This document shows positions 21,161 through 30,017 of a DNA stretch of 64,000 nt, piece by piece. Within the stretch, counting starts at the first letter, position 1. Each line of letters starts with the position of its first letter. The position numbers were made by a program, and so were the translations under genes. The DNA comes from an uncultured Bacteroidales bacterium. Lineage in GTDB: Bacteria; Bacteroidota; Bacteroidia; Bacteroidales; UBA932. The notes under the pieces are model-generated. The model saw only the letters and a program-made list of their open reading frames with translations, was not told the origin of the DNA and made no database searches. The DNA is taken from positions 41,950 to 105,949 of the forward strand of contig CALYTI010000005.1 of the NCBI GenBank assembly GCA_945487035.1, given 5' to 3'.

Positions 21161-22021
21161 ATGTGGCTGTATCTGGCATTGGGTTCCGCGTTTCTTCTTG
21201 GTCTGTATGATGTGGCCAAGAAGCAGGCCGTAAGCAAAAACGGAGTCCTGAGCGTACTGCTGCTCGCAACCGCCCTCTCTACCCTGCTGCTCAGCCCCTG
21301 CCTGTTCATTTACAAGGGCACTCTGTCAGAGCATCTTGCGCTGATGCTAAAGGCTGTGATAGTCACTACCGCATGGATTTCCGGAATGGTGGGACTGAAA
21401 CTGCTGCCGATTACCACAGCCTCGATGATAAAGGCTTCGCGCCCCTTCTTCGTGGTGCTGCTTTCAATTCTGATTTTCGGAGAGCGCCTCAACTGGCAGC
21501 AATGGACGGGAGTAGGGCTCGCGCTGCTGAGCCTCACCCTGCTCTCGCTAGGCAGCCGCAGCGAGAGCGGAAGTCCTTCCTACAGCAAGGGAGTGACGGC
21601 AATGGTGATTTCCGTTGTTGCCGGAGTGGGCAGCGCCCTATATGACAAAGTCATAATGAGCACCCTGCAGCTGCATCCGCTTTTCGTGCAGAGCTGGAGC
21701 AATTTCTATATAGTCATATGCCTTGCTCTTTGCATTGCGCTGCGGCTGCTTGCGGGCAGGCGCGAGAGTACTCCGCTGCGCTGGGACTGGACTCTGCTGC
21801 TGATAGCGGTGCTCATTACAGCGGCAGATATGCTATATTTTGTTGCACTGCGCCAGGAAGGTGCGCTGCTCTCCGTCATTTCGCTTCTGCGACGCTGCGC
21901 CGTAATTGTAACATTTGCCGTAGGCGCAATATTTTTCAAGGAAAAGAAAATCAAGGCCAAGGCCTTCGACCTTGCGATTCTGCTTGCGGGTATGGTCTTC
22001 CTTCTGCTCGGTTCGCGATGA
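21161..22021 (+). CDS. EamA/DMT-family transporter
   Basis: About ten TM segments; EamA-like repeats (TTASMIKASRPFFVVLLSILIFGERLNWQQWTGVGLALLSLTLL). Confidence 0.82.
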   Translation: MWLYLALGSAFLLGLYDVAKKQAVSKNGVLSVLLLATALSTLLLSPCLFIYKGTLSEHLALMLKAVIVTTAWISGMVGLKLLPITTASMIKASRPFFVVLLSILIFGERLNWQQWTGVGLALLSLTLLSLGSRSESGSPSYSKGVTAMVISVVAGVGSALYDKVIMSTLQLHPLFVQSWSNFYIVICLALCIALRLLAGRRESTPLRWDWTLLLIAVLITAADMLYFVALRQEGALLSVISLLRRCAVIVTFAVGAIFFKEKKIKAKAFDLAILLAGMVFLLLGSR

Positions 22022-22668
22022 GACAGAGCCTCGAATTCATAGTGCTTGCCGCTACGAAGGTGGGCGAAAGCTCGATGGTCCTGCATACGCTAAGCTCCGG
22101 GTTCGGCAGGCGCAGCTTCATCTGCTCCGTGGGCAAGAGCACGCCGACGGCGCTGTTCCAGCCGCTGAGCATACTCAGCGGAGTATATACCGAAAACACC
22201 AAGTCGGAACTATGGCGTCTGGGGAGCCTGAGGGCGGAGTATCCCTTGCTTGGCGTGCGCACAAGCGTGGGGAAGAACGCTATGACTATGTTTCTGGGAG
22301 AGGTGCTGTTCCGCGCGCTGCGTGACGGGGTGAACGAAGAGGGACTGTACGAATGGCTGAGGGGGAGCCTGCTGACCCTTGATGCCCTGGATGGTGATTG
22401 GGCAAATTTTCACCTGCGCTTCCTGCTGGAGCTGTGCGGCGCGCTGGGGTTCAGCCCAACGATTCAGGACCTGGCGCCTTTTGTGGGAGAGCGCTACTCT
22501 CAGGTTAGCAATCTGCTAAGTTTGAGTTATGAGGAGAGCCTGCTGCTGCCGCTGAGCGGGGAAATGCGCAACGAAATCGCCGGGATGCTTCTCGATTACC
22601 TCGGCTTTCACCTCGAAATGAACCTGAACATCCGCTCGCTGCGCGTTCTGCGGGAGTTGTTCGGGTAA
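22018..22668 (+). CDS. recO: DNA repair protein RecO
   Basis: LEFIVLAATKVGESSMVLHTLSSGFGRRSFICSVGKS...FQPLSILSGVYTENTKSELWRLGSLRAEYPL resembles Bacteroidota RecO; ATGA overlap with the preceding CDS. Confidence 0.8.
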   Translation: MRQSLEFIVLAATKVGESSMVLHTLSSGFGRRSFICSVGKSTPTALFQPLSILSGVYTENTKSELWRLGSLRAEYPLLGVRTSVGKNAMTMFLGEVLFRALRDGVNEEGLYEWLRGSLLTLDALDGDWANFHLRFLLELCGALGFSPTIQDLAPFVGERYSQVSNLLSLSYEESLLLPLSGEMRNEIAGMLLDYLGFHLEMNLNIRSLRVLRELFG

Positions 22669-23270
22669 GGTTCCAACACCTTGCTGGCTAATGCCCACTG
22701 GTAATTTCCTGATGTGACAGATCAGGAGCTAAAAGTGCGTGGAAGGCCGTTTTTCATCCTGATGTGACACATCAGGAAAACAGGGATGGGCCACAGTGAC
22801 CACCGGGAAGAGCAACACAGGGGCGGGAAGTGCCTTGTACCAAAACGTTTGGTGACGAATGTGCCCTGCAGGGCCTTCCAGAGGGGGTGGTTTCACCAAA
22901 CGCGGCAAAATTGGCGAGTTTGGTGACGAATGTGCCTTGCAGGCCTCTCTAGGGGGGTACTTTCACCAAACGATTTGGAACAACTGTCATAAGAGCACAA
23001 CAAGGCATTCAGGCAGTTCCCGACGTTACACGTCCGGAGCTAAAAGTGCCTGGGAGGCCTATTTTCTTCCTAACGTGTAACGTCAGGAAAACCGGAAAGT
23101 GCCACTAAAGGGCCTGGAAGGCACATTGGCAATTTCCTGACGTGACAGGTCAGGAGCAAAACTAGCGTGGGAGACCGTTTTTCATCCTAACGTGTAACGT
23201 CAGGAAAACGGGAAGTGTCGTCAGCCGTAGCAAGCACGATTAGGACACACTCGATGAAACACTACCGTCA
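22614..23270. repeat. Composite intergenic repeat copy 1 (recO 3' end, hairpin units A-C, double-hairpin element G)
   Basis: Blocks of this segment recur at 28340, 32919 and 37563 (recO tail; GCCCACTGGTRATTTCCTGA; CCTAACGTGTAACGTCAGGAAAA; AGCAAGCACGATTAGGACAYACTCGATGAAACACTACC). Confidence 0.85.
22840..22978. repeat. ~140-bp double-hairpin element G (arms CGTTTGGTGA/TCACCAAACG)
   Basis: Two tandem hairpins with arms at 22846/22893 and 22919/22963 and outer CCAAAACG...CGATTTGG; GGCC-containing cores. Confidence 0.8.
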
Positions 23271-23300
23271 CCCGGGAAGAAGGATATAGGAATGTCACAT

Positions 23301-23350
23301 AAAAAGTCAGCCAAAACCACGCAAAAGTGTTGATTTTGGCTGACTTTTTT
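23301..23350. terminator. Perfect hairpin upstream of the ATPase gene
   Basis: AAAAAGTCAGCCAAAA...TTTTGGCTGACTTTTTT; arms recur downstream of the gene at 24862-24903. Confidence 0.6.
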
Positions 23351-23400
23351 GATGCATAAAATATATTAATTATATTTGCAATCAAGCAATTGTGTTTACA

Positions 23401-24849
23401 ATGAGAACAACTGACATTATAGGAAGAAAACCAGAACTTGAGACACTCAAGTATCTGTATGAGTCTCAGAAATCTGAGTTTCTTGCCATCTATGGAAGAC
23501 GCCGAGTCGGCAAGTCATTCCTGATTGAAGAGGCTTTTGAGGGTAGGATATCCTTTACTGCTGTCGGAATCTTCAAGAAAGACACCGACTCTTCCACATA
23601 CAAGAAGACACAGCTGGTGCATTTTCATGAGTGCTTGATCGAATACGGACTCAACCGTGAGGACACTCCTGTTCCTGATTCCTGGAGAGAGGCTTTCGCT
23701 CTTCTGAGGAAACTACTGTCCAGCAAGCGAGCCGGAAAGAAAGTCGTATTCCTTGACGAACTGCCTTGGCTTGCCGGTCCGCAGTCTTCTGAGCTTGTGG
23801 AGGAACTCGGCTGGTTCTGGAATGAGTGGGCAAGAAAGCAGAAGAACATATTTCTGATTGTCTGCGGATCATCCACCAGCTGGATGCTTGACAACGTAAT
23901 CAGGGATTATGGAGGACTCCACGCCCGCCTTACAGAAAAGATACACCTACAGCCGTTCTCTTTGAAGGAGTGCGAGGAATTCTTCTCCAAAAGAGGTTTC
24001 CATATGTCAAGGTATGAGATTGCATTATGCTACATGACCATCGGAGGAATCCCTTATTATATGGACAAGCTCAGGCCGAACAGAACCCTTGCAGAAAACA
24101 TCGACTCCGTATTTTATAACAGGAACGACGTTTCACAGGAGTTCAAGGATGTCTATACAGGTCTGTTCACTTCATCAGATAGATACATCGATATAGTAAA
24201 GGCACTCGGCAAGAAATTCTACGGAATGACACGAGCAGAAATCGAGAGCCATCTCAAGATTAAAGGCGGAGGAACGCTCAGCAAGATGCTTGACAACCTA
24301 ATTGAGTCAGGAATCATCAAGACTTACAAACGCTACGGTGAAGATAGAGTGACTACGGTATATCAGTTGAAGGATTTCTTCTCCCTGTTCTACCTGAGAT
24401 TCATTGAGGCATCATCGAAGTACACTCAGTGGCGCTCACTTCAGAGAACTCCCGCCTTCTTCACCTGGGCAGGAAACAGTTTCGAGCTGCTTGTTGCTGA
24501 ACACATCCCGCAATTGTGCGAGATCCTGCGAATCAAGGATCCAGCAGAATCATACTGCTGGACAGGCTGGACTCCTGATGAAAAGAACGTGCAGATCGAC
24601 CTTCTTATTCCTGCACCGATGGAGAGGACCGACTACCTATGCGAGATTAAGTTCTCGGAGAATACGTACAGTATCTCTGCAGACTACGAGGCCTCTTTGA
24701 GGAACAAGCTGGATGCCTTCATTAATTCGAAGCAGCACAAGAAGACCCATTCGCTTCAGCTTGTCATGGTAACTTCCTTCGGTCTAAGCAAATCAATTCA
24801 TAACGGCTCAGTAAACAGCATCATTTGTCTGGATCAGCTTTTCAACTAA
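23401..24849 (+). CDS. AAA ATPase of the archaeal-type ATPase / DUF234 family
   Basis: Walker A YGRRRVGKSFLIEEA; VVFLDELPWLAG; LIVCGSSTSWM; C-terminal nuclease-like LCEIKFSENTYSI. Confidence 0.85.
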   Translation: MRTTDIIGRKPELETLKYLYESQKSEFLAIYGRRRVGKSFLIEEAFEGRISFTAVGIFKKDTDSSTYKKTQLVHFHECLIEYGLNREDTPVPDSWREAFALLRKLLSSKRAGKKVVFLDELPWLAGPQSSELVEELGWFWNEWARKQKNIFLIVCGSSTSWMLDNVIRDYGGLHARLTEKIHLQPFSLKECEEFFSKRGFHMSRYEIALCYMTIGGIPYYMDKLRPNRTLAENIDSVFYNRNDVSQEFKDVYTGLFTSSDRYIDIVKALGKKFYGMTRAEIESHLKIKGGGTLSKMLDNLIESGIIKTYKRYGEDRVTTVYQLKDFFSLFYLRFIEASSKYTQWRSLQRTPAFFTWAGNSFELLVAEHIPQLCEILRIKDPAESYCWTGWTPDEKNVQIDLLIPAPMERTDYLCEIKFSENTYSISADYEASLRNKLDAFINSKQHKKTHSLQLVMVTSFGLSKSIHNGSVNSIICLDQLFN

Positions 24850-25176
24850 ATCACCTCACACCAAAAGTCAGCCAAAATCCACTTTTTAGCGTGATTTTGG
24901 CTTCTCAACAACTGTTTTACGCTTGGAAGGCACGATTGTTCATAACTTTTTCACTTTTTCTGTATAGATTTTTCGTGCTCGTTCGTTTATTATATATATG
25001 CAAAATGAACGAGTTATGAATAAAGCCCATGTGGTCGCTTGAGGATGCCATGCTCTCTCTGAAGGAACTGTCGAAGCATTCTCGAAATGAGGGAATGCGA
25101 GGAACACGGCCATAAGCACCTGTATGGCGCTTGCAGAAATGCCAACAAAGTCTTAACTTTATGAAAACAACTATTT

Positions 25177-25329
25177 ATGCCACTGAAAATCTATCTCGAT
25201 AAGAGACAAAACAAGCACGGAGAAGCCCCTATCCGCGTTGCCTGGTCATTCAACGGAGACCGGTACCAGACCACGATGGGCTTCAGCATCCCTCCCAAGC
25301 CTTGGGATGACGCTGCCGGATGGGACTGA
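25177..25329 (+). pseudogene. Truncated N-terminus of a Bacteroidota tyrosine recombinase/integrase
   Basis: ATG at 25177 encodes MPLKIYLDKRQNKHGEAPIRVAWSFNGDRYQTTMGFSIPPKPWDDAAGWD*, resembling an arm-type DNA-binding N-terminus; stops after 50 aa with no catalytic domain downstream. Confidence 0.6.
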
Positions 25330-25370
25330 GGTGGAAAGGTTTAAGGAAATAACTATAAACGAGGTATAAT

Positions 25371-26219
25371 ATGGCCAGAGAACTTAGTATCGCCCATCTT
25401 TCGATGTACAAACCGAAAGGTAAACTGTTTGTCCTATTTAATACAATTACTGCTGATCCTGAACTTTCTTTTGAAATCAGGATTCACGATGAGGTTATTG
25501 TATACTACAACAAGAAAGCAATCTTAACCGTCACAAAAGGTAATAAGATTAAACCTCTTAGTGAGAAATATTATAAACAAGGAGAGGGCCCGACTGTTGA
25601 TATCAGTAATCCTGCTGTGTGGCAATCTGCAAAAGAAATAGAGAAATATCTTAAAGAAGCTAAATTGATTGCTTATCGCCATAGCATGAAAAGAGAATTT
25701 CAGCTTCAGCAGAACATTGCGATGGGTAATCATGATTGTGCCAACCGATTTCTTGCAATAGACATGGAGTGGCAGTTCGCCCAAGATATTATAAAAGATG
25801 AAAAAGACAGAATAAAGAAGACAAGAATTGACTTAGTCATTGTTGATCTGACCCCTAATGCTCTAGGAGTGAATGATATTTACCTTACTGAAGTCAAATT
25901 GGGAACCGAGGCTTTGAAAGGTGATTCAGGCTTACAAGGACATGTCAACAGTACCAGTATAATCGCTAATTCACCATACGCATGTCAAGGACTTATTGAT
26001 GATGTAAAGTCAATTCTTGCTCAAAAGCATGAGTTGGGCATTATCACGGGAGAATTTCCGAAATTGCATTTGGCTCAAAAGCCAAAGATGCTCTTTATTC
26101 TTGGACATAGAGGAACTCAAGAGAGGAAGGAACTGGAAGATGAAATGTCCAAACTAAAGATTCCAACAGGACTTGATGAGCCGATTGTGATGTACCAGGA
26201 CACCTTGATAAGACTATGA
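25371..26219 (+). CDS. Hypothetical protein with a PD-(D/E)XK-nuclease-like motif
   Basis: RIDLVIVDLTPNALGVNDIYLTEVKLG fits D-x(n)-ExK; no other recognisable domain. Confidence 0.6.
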   Translation: MARELSIAHLSMYKPKGKLFVLFNTITADPELSFEIRIHDEVIVYYNKKAILTVTKGNKIKPLSEKYYKQGEGPTVDISNPAVWQSAKEIEKYLKEAKLIAYRHSMKREFQLQQNIAMGNHDCANRFLAIDMEWQFAQDIIKDEKDRIKKTRIDLVIVDLTPNALGVNDIYLTEVKLGTEALKGDSGLQGHVNSTSIIANSPYACQGLIDDVKSILAQKHELGIITGEFPKLHLAQKPKMLFILGHRGTQERKELEDEMSKLKIPTGLDEPIVMYQDTLIRL

Positions 26220-27559
26220 AAATCACCCTTCATCGTCCCCATCAAATTGGCGGCTGCATCACGGAGATTGAATCCAATGCAGGCACCAGGATTTTCATAG
26301 ACCTGGGGCATCTGCTTCCGGACGGAGACAAACCCTCCGACGATAAATTGGCCACAAAAGATGCCATCGACAAGCTGACAGTTGGCGCTGCTGCCATCCT
26401 GTACACGCACAATCACGGGGATCACGTAGAATTGTTTAACCTGGTGGATGAAAGCATTCCCCAGTATATCGGTAATCTTGCTGCAGATTTAATGGGGCGC
26501 AAGTACCAGCGTCTATCCTGCCTGGATGACCAGCATGAGGAATGCATGTACCGGTTGAAGAAACTGGAGAACTTCCATTTTTATCACGCAGGAAAGCCAC
26601 TTTATTTCGGCAAAAGGAAAGACATTACGGTGACACCCTTCTATGTCAGCCATTCGGCCACTGATTCCTATCTATTGAAGATTCAGTGTGATGGAAAGAC
26701 GGTCATCCATACCGGTGATTTTCGTGAACATGGATACCTGGGCGATGGCCTGCGCAAAGTGATTGACAAGTTCCATATTGCCGGCAATGTTGATGTATTG
26801 ATTGTTGAGGGAACTAATGTCGGCCAGCCTTACAAACCAGTAAAGAGCGAACAGGAGGTTTGCGACTGCTTCAAGGAAATAATGGCTAAGCGCAAGAATG
26901 TTTTTGTTTTGTGTTCTTCTCAAGATGCAGACCGCCTGGAGTCCATCTATCAGGCCAATTATTCTACGGAGCCATGGCGTCCATTAGTTTGTGACAGCTT
27001 CCAGGCAGAGACGATAGAAAGGATTAAAAGGGAATATAAAGGACTTGGGCCTCATTACCAGTTTAACAAGGGGAAAGCCTATATCTATGATTATGACCCG
27101 ACGAAAAACGAAGGGCTTGTAGCTAAGATGAAGGACTGTGGCTTTACAATGCTTATCCGCTGCAGTGATAAGTTTGCAGAATGGATAGATGATATCCTTA
27201 AGTTCTGTAATAAAGAAGAAACCTCCTTCGTCTATTCCATGTATCGTGGCTATGTAGAAAAAGGCTGGGGCGGATATAATGAGAAAACTGACGCCTTTAT
27301 TCAGCCCCTGGTCGCAAGCTCTACACCATGCCTGAAAGGAAGCAAGAGATACGACTACAACCATACGTCTGGCCATGCATCTATTCAATCTCTTAAGGAG
27401 ATCTGTGAACTAATTGGCCCGAAGACAGCCATCATACCCATCCACCACAATCCGGATGCCGATTTCCACACTGTTGGACTGAGGAAAGATTTGGATGACA
27501 AGATTGTTGAGGCTGAGACTGTAATTGACGGAATAACTATTTCTTTCAATAAAGCGTAG
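26216..27559 (+). CDS. MBL-fold metallohydrolase, RNase J / beta-CASP-like
   Basis: YTHNHGDHVE (HxHxDH), VIHTGDFREHG, HTSGHASIQSLKEI...PKTAIIPIHHNP; ATGA overlap with the upstream ORF. Confidence 0.75.
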   Translation: MKITLHRPHQIGGCITEIESNAGTRIFIDLGHLLPDGDKPSDDKLATKDAIDKLTVGAAAILYTHNHGDHVELFNLVDESIPQYIGNLAADLMGRKYQRLSCLDDQHEECMYRLKKLENFHFYHAGKPLYFGKRKDITVTPFYVSHSATDSYLLKIQCDGKTVIHTGDFREHGYLGDGLRKVIDKFHIAGNVDVLIVEGTNVGQPYKPVKSEQEVCDCFKEIMAKRKNVFVLCSSQDADRLESIYQANYSTEPWRPLVCDSFQAETIERIKREYKGLGPHYQFNKGKAYIYDYDPTKNEGLVAKMKDCGFTMLIRCSDKFAEWIDDILKFCNKEETSFVYSMYRGYVEKGWGGYNEKTDAFIQPLVASSTPCLKGSKRYDYNHTSGHASIQSLKEICELIGPKTAIIPIHHNPDADFHTVGLRKDLDDKIVEAETVIDGITISFNKA

Positions 27560-27561
27560 CA

Positions 27562-27768
27562 ATGACAGACAAGCTTACTGCCAGTATGAAATCCTGGATC
27601 AAGCAGGATTACCAGGACATCTGCGAAAGCCCGGCCGAGTACGGCATTTCCTATGCGGAGAAAGAATTCGGCAAGATAGTGGACATCATTGAGGAAGATG
27701 TCAATGCCAAGTTTGAGATGACGATTCCGAGATTGCTAATCGAAGATTACTTGAGAGAAAATGACTAA
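27562..27768 (+). CDS. Small hypothetical protein (68 aa)
   Basis: In-operon ORF between and overlapping neighbours; acidic. Confidence 0.6.
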   Translation: MTDKLTASMKSWIKQDYQDICESPAEYGISYAEKEFGKIVDIIEEDVNAKFEMTIPRLLIEDYLREND

Positions 27769-28240
27769 ACTTGTTTTCCTTGACATAGACGGTGTACTGG
27801 ACACCTACAAATCCCGCTATCAGCTTGATCCGGAACTGATGGCGCATCTGGGTACTCTTCTGGAGAAAACAGGCGCCAGCATAGTTATTTCATCATCTTG
27901 GCGTGCTCAGGATGTGCCCGGCACAGTTGAATTTATGACTGATTCGGACAATCCTAGCGTTGGTGGGCATCCCTTCCCTTTCACCGACAAGATTGTTGGC
28001 GTTACTCCCATCCTGTTCTCCGTAATTGACGGTGATATTGACCGTCCTGCAACTCGAGGAGAGGAAATCGCGGCATACCTGAAAGTTCATTCCTGCGACA
28101 ACTATGTCATCCTGGATGATTGTGACGAGATGCTTCGCGAACAATGGCCGCATCTGGTCCTTGTCAACGATGAGGTGGGATTAACGGAGGCCGATGTAGA
28201 GAAGGCAGTTGGAATCTTGAAACAGACACAAGACAACTGA
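27761..28240 (+). CDS. HAD-like protein (similar to HAD domains of Swiss-Army-Knife RNA-repair proteins)
   Basis: MTKLVFLDIDGVLDTYKSRYQ...ASIVISSSWR...YVILDDCDEML; overlaps the upstream ORF by 8 bp. Confidence 0.75.
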   Translation: MTKLVFLDIDGVLDTYKSRYQLDPELMAHLGTLLEKTGASIVISSSWRAQDVPGTVEFMTDSDNPSVGGHPFPFTDKIVGVTPILFSVIDGDIDRPATRGEEIAAYLKVHSCDNYVILDDCDEMLREQWPHLVLVNDEVGLTEADVEKAVGILKQTQDN

Positions 28241-28339
28241 CACCGCTCTGCCAACCTCACCGGAGGGAGTGTCCTGCGGATGCGCTGGGTCAGTGTTTCT
28301 TCGATGGTCTTGCACGAGGTGATGTTTTCTGCGTATTAA

Positions 28340-28459
28340 TTCCATCACATTGCCGGCTAATGCCCACTGGTGATTTCCTGATGTAACAGGTCCGGAGCAA
28401 AACTAGGGTGGGAGGCCGATTTTCTTCCTAACGTGTAACGTCAGGAAAACAGGAAGTGT
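28340..28459. repeat. Composite intergenic repeat copy 2 (hairpin unit D)
   Basis: TTCCATCACATTGCCGGCTAATGCCCACTGGTGATTTCCTGATGTAACAGGTCCGGAGCAAAACTAGGGTGGGAGGCCGATTTTCTTCCTAACGTGTAACGTCAGGAAAAC matches units at 22.68-23.21 kb; abuts the stop of the ion-channel gene. Confidence 0.85.
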
Positions 28460-28460
28460 G

Positions 28461-29243
28461 TTACTTAGAGAGCTTATCTATCTTTTCTTCGAGGCGGCGA
28501 AGCTGTTCTTTGACGTCGTCGTTGTTGTCCTCAACCATTGCGTCAACCATGATGGAGTTGATGAGGGACATTCCGAGGATGCCGCCACAGAAGAGGAGGA
28601 CGATAAAGTAGATTCGAACTGCTGTTTGGCCGAAGGCTCCCATTCCTGCCATCACTGAATCTGGAATTTCGTACCAGCCTTCAATGGTGAAGAGTCGGAA
28701 GGTGGACCAGACTGCTTCTGTTGGGGTGCCGAAGAATTCCGGGCTGTATTTTCCAAAGAAGGCGCATGATATGAGCGCTGACACTACGAGCAATACCACG
28801 AATGCCACAACGACTACGTATGCTGATTTAACGGCTCTTTTGACGCCCGCAAGAATCTTCTCGATGTCCGGGAGGAATCGAACTACACGAATGCTCTTGA
28901 ATACCCTAAGAACACGAAGGGCACGGAGTACAAGGATTACCGAGACCTCTCCGATACCCACTCCAAATGGAGCTAGCAGTGACGGCAGGGCAATGGCAGT
29001 GATGATGAAGTCAAAGCGATTCCAAGACTCACTCCAGTAGTCCTTCCAACCAAACACCCTGATTTTGCAGATTGCTTCTGCAACGAATGCAAGTGTGAGG
29101 AGTGCATCAACAATTGTGAGCCATTCAGGCGCACATTCTGAGAACTGCCACCATATTGTGGCGGTATTAAGAATGATCAGAAGGAGTATGACTCCATCAT
29201 TCAAAAGGGGATTGCGTGATTGTATCTGTGTGTTCTTCTTCAT
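28461..29243 (-). CDS. Voltage-gated-type ion channel (single-domain ion_trans family)
   Basis: S4-like RALRVLRVFKSIRVVRFLPDI, pore-like STFRLFTIEGWYEI, C-terminal coiled coil DDVKEQLRRLEEKIDKL. Confidence 0.85.
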   Translation of the reverse strand: MKKNTQIQSRNPLLNDGVILLLIILNTATIWWQFSECAPEWLTIVDALLTLAFVAEAICKIRVFGWKDYWSESWNRFDFIITAIALPSLLAPFGVGIGEVSVILVLRALRVLRVFKSIRVVRFLPDIEKILAGVKRAVKSAYVVVVAFVVLLVVSALISCAFFGKYSPEFFGTPTEAVWSTFRLFTIEGWYEIPDSVMAGMGAFGQTAVRIYFIVLLFCGGILGMSLINSIMVDAMVEDNNDDVKEQLRRLEEKIDKLSK

Positions 29244-29266
29244 GTCGGCTTATATGATTCTATTTC

Positions 29267-30007
29267 TCATAAAAAACGTCTGCTGTAACCCCAGCCGGAA
29301 CTGTAAGTGTGTGATTCATGGCTGTTAGCCTTTGCTCGTGCTGCGAGATTAATCTGGGCCTGACGAATTTCAGGGTCACGGCCATTACGAACGCCTTCTG
29401 CGAGGACTTTGGCAACCTCATGTTTATTACCGTACTCTTCAGGAGGAAGGCTCAAGATATGTTTGATGAGTTCAACAACCTGTGTATTGTAGATGACACG
29501 GACTCTACCGGTTGGATCATATTCAAGTTCTTTAAACTCACAATTACCGTAGAATACCACGACGTTGAAAATAGGAACATCTGAGTTATTTGGCAGGAGT
29601 TTGCGTAGAGCAGTAATGTGGGTGCGATTCTGCCAAATTGGATTGTAGAACTGATGTTTCTCCTCTCCGAATGCGAGTATCTGCATCCAGTATTTGCTAT
29701 TCCCATTTCCGAAAATCCAACCGCTGTAATCCTTGACCTCGAATACAATAATGCCCTGAGGGGTAGTAACGGCAAGATCTATCTGAGTGTATGTGCCATT
29801 CTCCTTACGGATGTAGAGGTCATGGTAGATTGCTCGCTGGTCGATGCCACATTTGTTGAGAAGCAAGGGGATAAGGTCCCTCTCTGACCAAGTGCCTCTA
29901 TCGAGAGATGTAACTGACTCGACCTGCTCACGATACTTCTTGGCCTTGATGATACGGCGTGCAATCAAGGCGATAAAGCAAATGGCTACAAGAACTATGA
30001 TGAGCAT
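29267..30007 (-). CDS. NERD-domain protein (nuclease-related), N-terminal TM anchored
   Basis: TM-like MLIIVLVAICFIALIARRI then TQIDLAVTTPQGIIVFEVKDYSGWIFG. Confidence 0.8.
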   Translation of the reverse strand: MLIIVLVAICFIALIARRIIKAKKYREQVESVTSLDRGTWSERDLIPLLLNKCGIDQRAIYHDLYIRKENGTYTQIDLAVTTPQGIIVFEVKDYSGWIFGNGNSKYWMQILAFGEEKHQFYNPIWQNRTHITALRKLLPNNSDVPIFNVVVFYGNCEFKELEYDPTGRVRVIYNTQVVELIKHILSLPPEEYGNKHEVAKVLAEGVRNGRDPEIRQAQINLAARAKANSHESHTYSSGWGYSRRFL

Positions 30008-30017
30008 TTCGGTTATT

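Noticed and set aside
22859-23080. 73-aa ORF across the hairpin elements
   Set aside because: Coding frame crosses inverted repeats; not conserved between repeat copies.
22680-23270. Possible CRISPR array
   Set aside because: Repeats are few, palindromic and irregularly spaced with conserved 'spacers'; no cas genes nearby.
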